From contig NZ_JAKEEC010000009.1 in the NCBI RefSeq assembly GCF_021483235.1, positions 60,063-124,062 of the forward strand: a stretch of DNA of 64,000 nucleotides, written 5' to 3'. Each line of letters opens with the position of its first letter. The first letter of the stretch is position 1. The position numbers and the translations under genes are program-made. Positions 25,254 to 33,830 of the stretch are shown here, piece after piece. This DNA is from Arthrobacter alkaliphilus. Lineage in GTDB: Bacteria; Actinomycetota; Actinomycetes; Actinomycetales; Micrococcaceae. Under the pieces are notes generated by a model, which searched no databases, was not told where the DNA came from, and saw only the letters and a program-made list of their open reading frames with translations.

Positions 25254-26282
25254 ATGGACGCAATCGACGCGCTCAACGAAACCGCCTTCTGGCTGGAACG
25301 GGAACTTGCAGACAGCTTCAAGGTCCAGGCGTTCCGCCGAGCTGCGGGCATCATCGCGGAGCTGAGCCAGGAGGAGCTGGCTGCCCGGCTGAAAGATGGC
25401 CGCCTCAAAAGGACCAAGGGAATCGGCAGCAGGACCTACGAGGTGATCAGCCAGGCCGTGGACGGCCGCGTTCCGGATTACCTTGAGAACCTCCGGCGTC
25501 GCGGCGCCGAGCCCTTGGCGAACGGTGGACATAAGCTGAACGCCGAGCTCCGAGGCGACCTGCACAGCCATAGCAACTGGTCAGACGGCGGCTCGCCGAT
25601 TGAGGTCATGGCCGATGCGGCTCGTATACTCGGTCGGGAATATATTGCGTTGACCGATCATTCTCCGAACCTCACGATCGCAAACGGGCTGAGTCCGGAG
25701 CGCTTGATGGAGCAGCTCACCGTTGTGGATGGGATCAACGAGCGCTACGGCCAGGAGCCGGGCTTCCGGCTATTGACCGGGATCGAAGTAGACATCCTGG
25801 AAGGTGGCGAGTTGGACCAGTCCGAGGACCTGCTCGGTCAGTTGGACGTCGTGGTGGCCAGTGTGCACTCCAAGCTCCGCTCCGAAAAGGGGCCGATGAC
25901 CCGGCGGATGCTCGCGGCCATCGAAAACCCGCACACCAATGTCCTCGGCCACTGCACGGGTCGCTTGGTTAAGGGATCGCGGGGAACTAGACCGCCGTCG
26001 GAGTTTGACCCCCGGGAAGTCTTCGCTTCGTGCGCCGAGCACTCGGTCGCCGTCGAAATTAATTCGAGGCCCGAGCGCCAGGATCCGCCGGACGAACTAA
26101 TCCAGATCGCCCTCGATGCAGGCTGCCTTTTCAGCATCGACAGTGACGCGCACGCTCCCGGCCAGCTCGATTTCCTGCAGTACGGCGCAGAGCGGGCGGA
26201 AGCCAATGGGGTCCCAGCCGAGAGAATCATCACGACGTGGCCGCTTGCCCGGCTGCTGGAGTGGCTGCAGGCCAAGAAATAG
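25254..26282 (+). CDS. PHP-domain phosphoesterase with N-terminal helix-hairpin-helix (PolX C-terminal-like)
   Basis: A 342-residue protein. The first 85 residues form the helix-hairpin-helix region seen at the start of family X DNA polymerases (RLKRTKGIGSRTYEVISQ), and about 98-340 a PHP domain with the metal motifs GDLHSHSNWSDG (H104, H106), LTDHS, GIEVDI, VVASVHSK, LGHCTGR and SIDSDAHA. The polymerase palm is missing, so it is not a complete PolX; it may be a stand-alone nuclease or phosphatase that acts on DNA ends. The PHP site looks intact. It is flanked on both sides by the 32-bp arrays. Confidence 0.88.
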   Translation: MDAIDALNETAFWLERELADSFKVQAFRRAAGIIAELSQEELAARLKDGRLKRTKGIGSRTYEVISQAVDGRVPDYLENLRRRGAEPLANGGHKLNAELRGDLHSHSNWSDGGSPIEVMADAARILGREYIALTDHSPNLTIANGLSPERLMEQLTVVDGINERYGQEPGFRLLTGIEVDILEGGELDQSEDLLGQLDVVVASVHSKLRSEKGPMTRRMLAAIENPHTNVLGHCTGRLVKGSRGTRPPSEFDPREVFASCAEHSVAVEINSRPERQDPPDELIQIALDAGCLFSIDSDAHAPGQLDFLQYGAERAEANGVPAERIITTWPLARLLEWLQAKK

Positions 26283-26289
26283 CCCCTCG

Positions 26290-26487
26290 GCCGGGCGTCG
26301 TCGGAGGCGAAGATGACCGGGCGTCGTTGGAATCCGACCCAAAAGTGACCGGGCGTCGTTGGAATCCGCCCCAAAAGTGACCGGGCGTCGTCAGATTTCC
26401 ACCCAAAGGTGACCGGGCGTCGTTGAAATCCGACCCAAAGGTGACCGGGCGTCGTCAGAATTCGGCCCAAAGGTGACCGGGCGTCCC
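26290..26487. repeat. 32-bp-period tandem array, inverted orientation (array 3)
   Basis: Units start at 26313, 26345, 26377, 26409, 26441 and 26473, exactly 32 bases apart, each opening with GTGACCGGGCGTCGT (the first begins ATG, the last is cut short) and continuing with a similar 17-base tail ending in CCCAAAR; a degraded unit precedes at about 26290. It fills the space between the convergent ends of the PHP gene and the nickel permease. Confidence 0.9.
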
Positions 26488-26510
26488 GTTTAGGGGTTAG
26501 CAGTTCCGGG

Positions 26511-27557
26511 TTAGGCGCGGCGGCGCGATGCCCGCAGCCGCAGGGCAGCAACCGCCCACACGACCGCGAACAGCGCAATCAGCACCAGCCCGGCGTCGCC
26601 GAGGTCGATATCGCCCAGCCATGTGGTGACGGGATCCGTGAGGCGGAAGGCCGTGTTGAGGAACCCGCCCAGCGTGATGACCGAGATGAAGAGTGCCGAG
26701 AACGCCGAGATGCCGGTGATGATGGCGTTGAATCCGAGCTTGCGCCGGGGATCGTGGATGGCGGACTTGTACATGCGCATCATGGCCACGCCGTTGACCG
26801 AATCGCACAGTGTCATTGCCGCGGTGAAGGCCAGCGGCAACGCCAGGAGGGCGAGCACGGACACACCGGCGAGCGACGCCGCCGTCGTAAGCACCAGCAG
26901 CCCGATGGTGGTGGCGGTATCGAATCCCAGGCCGAACAGGAACCCGATCACGTAGATGTTCCGCGGACGCTGGACCTTGGATAGCGGCTTGGCCAGGAGC
27001 CGTGCGATGGCCCCTTTGGTCTCGAGGTCCTCGACGGCGATCGCGCCGCCGGCTTGGGCGGTGCGGTACAGCTTCACGGTGCGGACGAATGCCGAGCCGT
27101 TGAAGATGCCCATGGCCAAGAGGAAGAGCCCTGAGACGACGCTGCCGATCAGCCCGAGCACGAGGTGCCCGGTGGTGCCGTCCTCCATGAGCTGGCCCAC
27201 CAGTCCGGCGCCCCCGACCACCATGACACCTGCCAGGATGACCACGGAGCTGTGGCCCAGGCTGAAGGCAAAGCCGACACTCACCGGGTCTTTGCGCTGT
27301 GCCACGAATTTTCGGGTGGAATTGTCGATCGCGGCGATGTGGTCCCAGTCGTAACTGTGCTTGATACCGGCCACGTAGGCCGTCAGCACGAGGCCCAGCG
27401 CGAGCGGCTGCCCGCCACCGGTACCACCCACGAACAGCAGGACGACGGCGGCAAAGTGCAGGAGGACGACCGAACCGAACATGAAGGCAAGGCGCGACTT
27501 CATGGGCAGATGCTCACGCTGGCGGTACATCGAAGCGAACTCGGCAAGTGAAGTCAT
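26511..27557 (-). CDS. HoxN/NixA-family nickel permease
   Basis: A 348-residue membrane protein with eight helices, of the nickel/cobalt transporter NiCoT family. The signature HSYDWDHIAAID (H67, D72, H73) in helix 2 is the metal-binding motif, and FLFGLGFDTATTIGLL the second conserved segment. It follows ureD directly (the stop of ureD and this ATG share a base, TGATG), so it is the last gene of the urease operon and supplies the Ni2+ that urease needs. Confidence 0.93.
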   Translation of the reverse strand: MTSLAEFASMYRQREHLPMKSRLAFMFGSVVLLHFAAVVLLFVGGTGGGQPLALGLVLTAYVAGIKHSYDWDHIAAIDNSTRKFVAQRKDPVSVGFAFSLGHSSVVILAGVMVVGGAGLVGQLMEDGTTGHLVLGLIGSVVSGLFLLAMGIFNGSAFVRTVKLYRTAQAGGAIAVEDLETKGAIARLLAKPLSKVQRPRNIYVIGFLFGLGFDTATTIGLLVLTTAASLAGVSVLALLALPLAFTAAMTLCDSVNGVAMMRMYKSAIHDPRRKLGFNAIITGISAFSALFISVITLGGFLNTAFRLTDPVTTWLGDIDLGDAGLVLIALFAVVWAVAALRLRASRRRA

Positions 27558-28552
27558 CAGTACTTCCTAAGGTTCAGCGGCGCCCTGCCATACCAGCGTC
27601 CGCGCACAAGGCCGGTACAGGCACCGAGCAATCGATTCAGTTCCTCGGTGCTGTTCGACAGGGATCGTAGGACCAGTCCTGTCGTGCCAGCAAGGGTTCG
27701 CGTCAACGACAAGCCCGTATACGCGTCGTACCCCGCCGTCAGTTGGCGCAGTTCGTCGGCGAGCGCCTGGTCAACGCGCGGATCCACGACGACGAGCGAA
27801 CCCAGGTGGCTGTACCCCTCCATGAAGCCCAATCCCGTCACATCGCTCTGGGGTGGGCGGATGAGGAGGTTGTCGAGCGCAAGCAACGCCGCGCCGTCGT
27901 CGCCCTCCACCCGGATCTCGTTCCGCAGCCGCAGTTCCCGGTACTTGAAAGACGCGCCGTCCGGCGACCAACCGGGAGTGATCACTTCCGCCATGACGAA
28001 GCTCGACGTCGGACTAACAGTGATGCGCGTATCCTGCCGATAGCTGGCCTCCCTGTAGGCGATGAGCTGATCCGGCGCCAACTCCAGTTCGGCACCTTCT
28101 CCGAGCCGTATGGTCATCCGCTGCTCCGCGTGGAATGCCGGCGTCCGATAGATCTTCGTGGCCGACTGGGTCGTCAAAAGCAACGAAGCCCCGGCCTCGA
28201 CCTCCACATCCACAACGTAGAGGTCCGCCCCCAAATACGCCCCGCCCGGGTTGACCATGACGTAGCAAACCTGCCCGGATTCATCCAAGTAGTGCGGCCT
28301 CAAAACCCGCAAGGCACCCTGATGAAACTGCTGCACGGCCACGGAACGCCCCGCACGCTTCGCGACCCGCAGACTGAGCTCCCCGCGTGGTGAGACGACA
28401 GCAGCCGCGGAGCCGGATATAGAGGGCCGCGGCGTGGCGGGCACCGCGAAGCGGGCACGGCCCTCTATATCCGGCGAAGCGCCGAAAGCAGCGCCAGCAA
28501 GCGGGTCCAGCGCCTGTGCCGACGTCGCTGTCGCGTTCGCGGGTGCGCTCAT
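27557..28552 (-). CDS. ureD: Urease accessory protein UreD
   Basis: A 331-residue UreD/UreH protein, which binds apo-urease and, with UreF and UreG, guides nickel insertion. The family region begins near residue 55 ([15 protein letters not shown]) and includes [26 protein letters not shown] and [13 protein letters not shown]. The first 53 residues are an extra tail, and residues about 26-46 of it are encoded by a perfect palindromic element (bases 28412-28475), so the element is translated as part of the protein. The ATG at 28552 overlaps the stop of ureG. Confidence 0.92.
   Translation of the reverse strand: MSAPANATATSAQALDPLAGAAFGASPDIEGRARFAVPATPRPSISGSAAAVVSPRGELSLRVAKRAGRSVAVQQFHQGALRVLRPHYLDESGQVCYVMVNPGGAYLGADLYVVDVEVEAGASLLLTTQSATKIYRTPAFHAEQRMTIRLGEGAELELAPDQLIAYREASYRQDTRITVSPTSSFVMAEVITPGWSPDGASFKYRELRLRNEIRVEGDDGAALLALDNLLIRPPQSDVTGLGFMEGYSHLGSLVVVDPRVDQALADELRQLTAGYDAYTGLSLTRTLAGTTGLVLRSLSNSTEELNRLLGACTGLVRGRWYGRAPLNLRKY
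28412..28475. repeat. Palindromic element, copy 1, inside the ureD coding region
   Basis: Arms of 18 bp (28412-28429 and 28458-28475; GCCGGATATAGAGGGCCG on the left) are perfectly complementary around a 28-base loop. The loop differs at one base from that of the copy at 29899-29962, whereas the outer arm bases differ at seven positions, all compensated. In the ureD frame it encodes a stretch containing [13 protein letters not shown]. Confidence 0.85.
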
Positions 28553-29166
28553 GACGCCAGGTCGAGCATCAGGACGTCGTGCCTTATCCACTCGATGACC
28601 TTGTCCAGCCCTTCGTCGGTCTTGAGGTTGGTGAAGCAGAAGGGCTTGTCTCCGCGGAATTCCTTGGAATCCCGCTCCATGATCGACAGGTCTGCGCCGA
28701 CGAATGGGGCGAGGTCGGTCTTGTTGATGATGAACAGGTCCGACTTGATCATGCCTTGGCCTGCTTTGCGGGGGATTTTCTCGCCCTGGGCGACGTCGAT
28801 GATGTAGATCGAGAAGTCGACGAGTTCGGGGCTGAACGTCGCGGAGAGGTTGTCGCCGCCGGATTCGACGAAGATGACCTGCAGCTCGGGGTGGCGTTTC
28901 TTGAGTTCCTCGATGGCGGCCGTGTTCATGGACGTGTCTTCGCGGATGGCGGTGTGCGGGCAGCCACCGGTTTCGACGCCGATGATCCGGTCCTCGGGCA
29001 GGATGCCGTTGGCCGCGAGGATTTTGGCGTCCTCGATCGTGTAGATGTCATTGGTGATCGCGGCCATGGAGATTTCACGGCTCATGTGGCGCGTGAGGCG
29101 CTCAACGAGCTGCGTTTTGCCGGCGCCGACCGGTCCGCCGATGCCGATCTTGATGGGTTCAGACAT
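28549..29166 (-). CDS. ureG: Urease accessory GTPase UreG
   Basis: A 205-residue GTPase that drives nickel delivery to urease. The P-loop is [13 protein letters not shown] near the start, the metal-site Cys-Pro-His motif appears in [17 protein letters not shown], and the guanine-specificity motif in [10 protein letters not shown]. The length and order (between ureF and ureD) are normal. Ribosome site GGAGG stands about 5 bases ahead of the ATG. Confidence 0.97.
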   Translation of the reverse strand: MSEPIKIGIGGPVGAGKTQLVERLTRHMSREISMAAITNDIYTIEDAKILAANGILPEDRIIGVETGGCPHTAIREDTSMNTAAIEELKKRHPELQVIFVESGGDNLSATFSPELVDFSIYIIDVAQGEKIPRKAGQGMIKSDLFIINKTDLAPFVGADLSIMERDSKEFRGDKPFCFTNLKTDEGLDKVIEWIRHDVLMLDLAS

Positions 29167-29182
29167 GTGTCCTCCTGTGGTT

Positions 29183-29854
29183 CTAGCTCATGAACATGCG
29201 CGCACGTTGCCATTCGTGCCGCATCTGCGAAATTTCCAGTCCGGGGCTGACGGCCCCTAGGTCGTCCCAGCCGAGGCGCTGGACCTGCTCGGCCGCGGCA
29301 GCGACGTCGTCGTGCGCCTTGCGCAGCAGCCGCTGCCCGGAGTTCTGGCCCAACGGGATGGCGCGCACGGCGTTCTGCGTCAGCGAGGTGACCGTCGCGA
29401 AAAGGTACGCGGCGAGCGCCTCCTCGACGGGCACGCCGAGCGAGCGCGCGACGACGGCGAACGCCAACGGCTGGTGGCCGGCGGCCCGGCCCGTGGTCAC
29501 CAAGGCCCGGTACGCCTCCAGCTCCGCCGACGGAAAGACTTCCGCCCCGATTTCCAGCAGCCGACCGCCCATCTTCGTACTCGCCTCCCGAACCTGCCGG
29601 GGCAAGAGCTGGGCACTCAGGTGCTCATCCAACTCCCCCACATCGACGCCCTCATAAAGGAAGCGAATGGCCAACCCCTCCGAATAAGTCAACTGCTGCC
29701 CCACAAACGCGGACAACCACGTCCCGAACGAGGTTTCATCGTGAATCAAACCCCGCTCGATGTACGTCTCAAACCCCAAGGAGTGAGCAAATGCACCAGT
29801 AGGCAACGCGGAGTCGCACAACTGCTGAAGCGCCAGCCGATAAGTCCCGCTCAT
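29183..29854 (-). CDS. ureF: Urease accessory protein UreF
   Basis: A 223-residue all-helical UreF. The opening [24 protein letters not shown] and the later [20 protein letters not shown] are family signatures; it binds UreD and acts on UreG. Upstream of its ATG lies a 168-base space that carries the second palindromic element, unusual in this otherwise tightly packed operon. Confidence 0.95.
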   Translation of the reverse strand: MSGTYRLALQQLCDSALPTGAFAHSLGFETYIERGLIHDETSFGTWLSAFVGQQLTYSEGLAIRFLYEGVDVGELDEHLSAQLLPRQVREASTKMGGRLLEIGAEVFPSAELEAYRALVTTGRAAGHQPLAFAVVARSLGVPVEEALAAYLFATVTSLTQNAVRAIPLGQNSGQRLLRKAHDDVAAAAEQVQRLGWDDLGAVSPGLEISQMRHEWQRARMFMS

Positions 29855-29898
29855 GAGGTGCCTCGCCCGAGCGCAGCTGGGGTGACGTACAGAGCGGA

Positions 29899-29962
29899 GG
29901 CGGGTGATAGGGGCCGCGGCGTGGCGGGCACCGCGGAGCGGGCACGGCCCCTATCACCCGCC
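29899..29962. repeat. Palindromic element, copy 2, between ureE and ureF
   Basis: Arms 29899-29916 and 29945-29962 (GGCGGGTGATAGGGGCCG on the left), again 18 bp and perfect, around a 28-base loop that differs from that of copy 1 at one base. It starts about 45 bases before the ureF ATG. The frame on the minus strand is open across the gap from within ureE (ATG at 30042) to a stop that overlaps the ureF ATG, and reads [13 protein letters not shown] in the element, the same frame as in ureD. Confidence 0.85.
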
Positions 29963-30022
29963 GGAGGCAAGCCGACCGGGTCGGCGGCGCCCCAACCCGA
30001 CCGACCGCTGCGGCGAACGGAC

Positions 30023-30508
30023 TCAGTGCGTATGTTCAGCATGGCGAAACGGCACCGGCATCACGCGTTCCTGGCGTTCGTACGGCACGCCGACGTGTTT
30101 GAGGTAGTCCTCGACTGTGTGGTCGTACTGGCACACCATGACTTCGGCCCCGTACTCGGAGTCGCCGTCGAAGAATTGCGCCTGCAGGTGGCGGTTGCCG
30201 AGGGAGTGCGCCACTACGCCCATTTCGTAGATGCTGCGGGCGGCGATGACCAGGACGTCGGTGGGCAGCACGGACACGACAATTAGGTTCGCGTCCGCGA
30301 CGGAGAGGATGTCGCCGTCGCGCAGGTCCCCGGATCCGGCCGGAAGGCGGATCCCGAGTTCCTTCCCGTGGTCAGTGGTGACCCTCTGGATGCGTTTGAC
30401 CAGCTGGGCGCTGGGCAGGACCACCTTCTCCTTGTGGAGTTTGGCGAGCTCCGCGGCCTCGGCCTGCGGCAGCTCGTGCAGGTTGCCGAGGATCTTTTCG
30501 ATGATCAT
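30023..30508 (-). CDS. ureE: Urease accessory protein UreE
   Basis: A 161-residue nickel-binding metallochaperone. The N-terminal peptide-binding domain and the C-terminal domain with GNRHLQAQFFDGDSEYGAEV are present; the tail is short and has few histidines (RHAEHTH), unlike the His-rich tails of some UreE. It follows ureC by 18 bases. Confidence 0.94.
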   Translation of the reverse strand: MIIEKILGNLHELPQAEAAELAKLHKEKVVLPSAQLVKRIQRVTTDHGKELGIRLPAGSGDLRDGDILSVADANLIVVSVLPTDVLVIAARSIYEMGVVAHSLGNRHLQAQFFDGDSEYGAEVMVCQYDHTVEDYLKHVGVPYERQERVMPVPFRHAEHTH

Positions 30509-30526
30509 GTGGGTTCCTTCGGCGAT

Positions 30527-32272
30527 CTAGAAAAGGAAGTAGCGCTGGGCCATGGGCAGCACGTCGGAGGGCTCGCAGGTGACGTCTTCGCCGTCGACCG
30601 TCACTTTGTAGGTTTCCGGGTCGACGGCGATATCGGGGGTCTCGCCGTTGAACTTGAGGTCCGCTTTGGCCAGGTTCCGGATGCCGGAGACCGCCCGGAT
30701 GACGCGTCCAAGGCCTAGCTCTTCCGGGACGCCGGCGTCGATGGCGGCCTTGGACAGGAAAGTGATGGAAGACTGCTGCAAAGCTTTGCCGTGGGTGGCG
30801 AACATGGGACGCATGGTGCGCGGTTGCGGTGTGGGGATGGAGCCGTTGGAATCGCCCATGAGTGCGTAGGCAATCTGGCCGCCCTTGATGACGAGGTCCG
30901 GCTTCACGCCGAAGAAGGCCGGATTCCACAGGACCAGGTCGGCGAATTTGCCCACTTCCACGGAGCCGATGGAGTCTGCCATGCCCTGCGCGAGGGCGGG
31001 GTTGATGGTGTATTTGGAGATGTAGCGCTTGATCCTGAAGTTGTCGCTCTCCGCGCCCAAGCCGTTTTCAGCGCCATGGCTGGCGCCGGACGGGTCCTTG
31101 AGCACGCCCCGCTGCCGCTTCATGGCGTCGGCCACTTGCCAGGTGCGAGTGACCACTTCGCCCACCCGGCCCATGGCCTGGGAATCCGAAGAGGTCATGG
31201 AAAAGATGCCCAGATCCTGGAGCACGTCCTCGGCCGCGATGGTTTCTGCCCGGATGCGGGAATCAGCAAAGGCCACGTCTTCCGGGATGTCCGGGTTGAG
31301 GTGGTGGCACACCATGAGCATGTCGAGATGCTCTTCGATGGTGTTCCGCGTGTACGGCAGCGTGGGGTTGGTGGATGCCGGAAGCACGTTGGGCAATCCG
31401 GCGATCTTGATGATGTCCGGGGCGTGCCCGCCTCCCGCGCCTTCTGTGTGGAAAGTGTGGATCACGCGGCCATCGATCGCCTTGATCGTGTCCTCCACGA
31501 ATCCGCACTCGTTGAGGGTGTCCGTGTGGATGGCCACCTGTACGTCGTACTCGTCGGCCACGCGCAGGGACATGTCGATGGAGGATGTCGTGGCGCCCCA
31601 GTCCTCATGGACTTTCAGGCCCACTGCGCCTGCGCGGATCTGTTCGGCCAGCGGCTCGATCGCCGATGCGTGGCCCTTGCCGAAGAGGCCGATATTGATC
31701 GGCAGCCCTTCGGCGGCTTGCAGCATCCGCGAAATGTGCCATTTGCCGGGCGTGATGGTTGTGGCCTTGGTGCCTTCGGCTGGTCCTGTGCCGCCGCCGA
31801 CCATGGTGGTGATGCCGCTGCACAGGGCCGTGGGGACTTGGTCCGGGGAAATGTAGTGGATGTGGGTGTCCACCCCGCCTGCAGTGAGGATCTTGCCTTC
31901 CCCGGCGATCATTTCGGTACTGGCCCCGATGACGATGTCCACGCCGTCGGCAATCTGCGGGTTGCCTGCCTTGCCGATCTTGAAGATGTGGCCGTCTTTG
32001 AGCGCCACATCGGCCTTGTAGATCCCGGTGTAGTCGAGGACCACAACGTTCGAAATGACGGTGTCCGGAACGTCCTCGTCCCGGGTCACTTGGCCGTTCT
32101 GCCCCATCCCGTCGCGGACCACCTTTCCGCCACCGAACATGACCTCTTCGCCGTAGGCCGTGTAGTCCTTTTCAATCTCGAGGAAGAGTTCGGTGTCCGC
32201 CAAGCGGATCGAGTCGCCCGTCGTCGGCCCGTAGAGGTCCGCGTACTGCTTTCGCGAAATTTCAAAGCTCAT
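30527..32272 (-). CDS. ureC: Urease alpha subunit
   Basis: The 581-residue catalytic subunit that hydrolyses urea to ammonia and carbamate at a di-nickel centre. Nickel ligands H137 and H139 lie in GGVDTHIHY, the carbamylated K220 in GLKVHEDWG, and further ligands H249 and H275; [13 protein letters not shown] is the mobile flap with the active-site Cys and His. The start at 32272 overlaps the end of ureB by 11 bases, and a longer open frame upstream is only shadow. Length is normal. Confidence 0.98.
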   Translation of the reverse strand: MSFEISRKQYADLYGPTTGDSIRLADTELFLEIEKDYTAYGEEVMFGGGKVVRDGMGQNGQVTRDEDVPDTVISNVVVLDYTGIYKADVALKDGHIFKIGKAGNPQIADGVDIVIGASTEMIAGEGKILTAGGVDTHIHYISPDQVPTALCSGITTMVGGGTGPAEGTKATTITPGKWHISRMLQAAEGLPINIGLFGKGHASAIEPLAEQIRAGAVGLKVHEDWGATTSSIDMSLRVADEYDVQVAIHTDTLNECGFVEDTIKAIDGRVIHTFHTEGAGGGHAPDIIKIAGLPNVLPASTNPTLPYTRNTIEEHLDMLMVCHHLNPDIPEDVAFADSRIRAETIAAEDVLQDLGIFSMTSSDSQAMGRVGEVVTRTWQVADAMKRQRGVLKDPSGASHGAENGLGAESDNFRIKRYISKYTINPALAQGMADSIGSVEVGKFADLVLWNPAFFGVKPDLVIKGGQIAYALMGDSNGSIPTPQPRTMRPMFATHGKALQQSSITFLSKAAIDAGVPEELGLGRVIRAVSGIRNLAKADLKFNGETPDIAVDPETYKVTVDGEDVTCEPSDVLPMAQRYFLF

Positions 32273-32618
32273 TTGGCTGTCCTTCCTTGCCGTCCGCCGG
32301 GCCGGGCGTGCTGTCGAGCGGGCCGTTGACGCCGTTCCGCAGGCCGTAGACTTCGCGGCTGCCGGCAAGCGCGATGAGTTTGACGGTCTTGGAATCGCCG
32401 GGTTCGAAGCGCGCGGCCGTTCCGGCGGGGATGTCCAAGCGGCGGCCGTAAGCGGCTTCGCGGTCAAAATCGAGTGCGGGATTCGACTCGGCAAAGTGGT
32501 AGTGCGAGCCCACCTGGACCGGGCGGTCGCCGCGGTTCACGACGTCGACGGCGATTGCCTCGCGTCCGCTGTTGCAGGTGATGGGCTCTGCCTGGAGACG
32601 GTACTCACCGGGAATCAT
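32262..32618 (-). CDS. ureB: Urease beta subunit
   Basis: A 118-residue structural subunit, with the signature [17 protein letters not shown] and the segment [19 protein letters not shown]. Residues after about 105 are a Pro/Gly/Asp-rich tail. GGAGG precedes its ATG nicely, and the gene begins nine bases after ureA. Confidence 0.96.
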   Translation of the reverse strand: MIPGEYRLQAEPITCNSGREAIAVDVVNRGDRPVQVGSHYHFAESNPALDFDREAAYGRRLDIPAGTAARFEPGDSKTVKLIALAGSREVYGLRNGVNGPLDSTPGPADGKEGQPNEL

Positions 32619-32627
32619 GTTGGCCTC

Positions 32628-32930
32628 CTAGCGGATGGGATCGTGGACGGTGACGAGCTTGGTGCCGTCGGGGAAGGTGGCTTCGATCTGCACGTCATGG
32701 ATCATCTCCGGCACGCCCTCCATCACGTCCTCACGGCGAAGCAGGGTGGTCCCGTAGCTCATGAGCTCAGCGACGGTTTTTCCGTCCCGGGCGCCCTCGA
32801 TGAGTTCGTAGCTGATGATCGCCACGGCCTCGGGAAAGTTGAGCTTCAAGCCGCGGGATTGCCGACGGCGGGCCAGGTCGGCCGCGACCACGATCATGAG
32901 CTTTTCCTGCTCACGGGGCAATAGGTGCAT
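32628..32930 (-). CDS. ureA: Urease gamma subunit
   Basis: The 100-residue gamma subunit ([20 protein letters not shown], then the conserved [21 protein letters not shown]). First gene of the operon ureABCEFGD plus nickel permease. The promoter should lie in the 200 bases upstream; a TATAAC hexamer on the minus strand near 33020 is a candidate -10, without a clear -35. Confidence 0.96.
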   Translation of the reverse strand: MHLLPREQEKLMIVVAADLARRRQSRGLKLNFPEAVAIISYELIEGARDGKTVAELMSYGTTLLRREDVMEGVPEMIHDVQIEATFPDGTKLVTVHDPIR

Positions 32931-33134
32931 CGATTCTCCTTAAAGTTCTGTGCTGCAGAAGGCGGACATCAGATCACTCGAGGCTCAGATCGGCCGAGGA
33001 CGTCGGGGCAGCTACTACGGTTATAACGACAAACATCAGGCATATCCAGTTCGACTATTCACCGCCCCTCCCGAACGAATTGTGACCAGCCTAGGGCCTT
33101 GAGGTTTCCGTCAGATTTCCGTGATCCTGCGGCC

Positions 33135-33743
33135 TCAGGCCTTCTTGGCGCGGTGTTTCCTGATCTGCCACACAAGCAGAATCGCCACCGCGATTACTGC
33201 CACCACAGCCGCGGAACCCCGGCCCACCAAGCGCGCAACTTCCTCGTACGAGTTGCCCGCCACGAAGCCAAGGGTCACGAACAAGGACCCCCAGACGATG
33301 CCGCCGCTGAAGTTCCAGAAAGCGAACCTCCGGTATGGCATCCGGCTGAGTCCGGCAAGCGCGGGCATGACGGCACGGAAGAACGCGGTGAACCGGCCCA
33401 GGAAAACCGCCAGGCCTCCCTTGTCTTTGAGGAAGTCCTCGGCCTTTTGCAACTGCTCGCGGCGTTTGTCGAGGATCTTCAGGGCCATGACCCGCGGGCC
33501 GAAGTGCTTGCCGATCTCGTAGCCCACGGTATCGCCCACGATCGCGGCCGTGACCACGATGGCGATCATGACCCACAACGGGAACACCCCGCGGCTCGCG
33601 ATCACTCCACCGACCACCGCAGCCGTTTCGCCGGGGATCACGAACCCCACAAAGATTGCATCCTCAGCGAACACCAGGGCGAACACGATGCACGCAATCA
33701 CGAGTGGGTTGGTGTTCGACAGTCCGTCCAATAGTGCCTGCAT
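33135..33743 (-). CDS. DedA/SNARE-associated family membrane protein
   Basis: A 202-residue DedA (VTT domain) protein with about five hydrophobic helices. Key features are FVGFVIPGETAAVVGGVIA and the arginine-rich FLGRFTAFFRAVMPALAGLSRM motif. DedA proteins act as flippases for polyprenyl- or phospholipid carriers. The start at the ATG 33743 matches the usual family opening; a longer frame exists upstream. No operon partner. Confidence 0.9.
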   Translation of the reverse strand: MQALLDGLSNTNPLVIACIVFALVFAEDAIFVGFVIPGETAAVVGGVIASRGVFPLWVMIAIVVTAAIVGDTVGYEIGKHFGPRVMALKILDKRREQLQKAEDFLKDKGGLAVFLGRFTAFFRAVMPALAGLSRMPYRRFAFWNFSGGIVWGSLFVTLGFVAGNSYEEVARLVGRGSAAVVAVIAVAILLVWQIRKHRAKKA

Positions 33744-33830
33744 GAAGAACAGTCTGGCAGTTGAAGGCCCGCTTGGGCAGGAGGCGTTGCATCCGGCTGC
33801 CATTGCCCGTCTGGTGCGGCCCCGTCAAGA

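Noticed and set aside
26290..26487. CRISPR array
   Set aside because: The period is regular, but the conserved part is only about 15 bases and the parts between are similar to each other; no cas genes are near.
30527..32494. UreC extended to 655 residues
   Set aside because: The extra N-terminus is ureB sequence read in another frame; the family start is at 32272.
32931..33134. Riboswitch or nickel-responsive operator ahead of ureA
   Set aside because: No clear palindrome or known riboswitch pattern found; only a possible -10.
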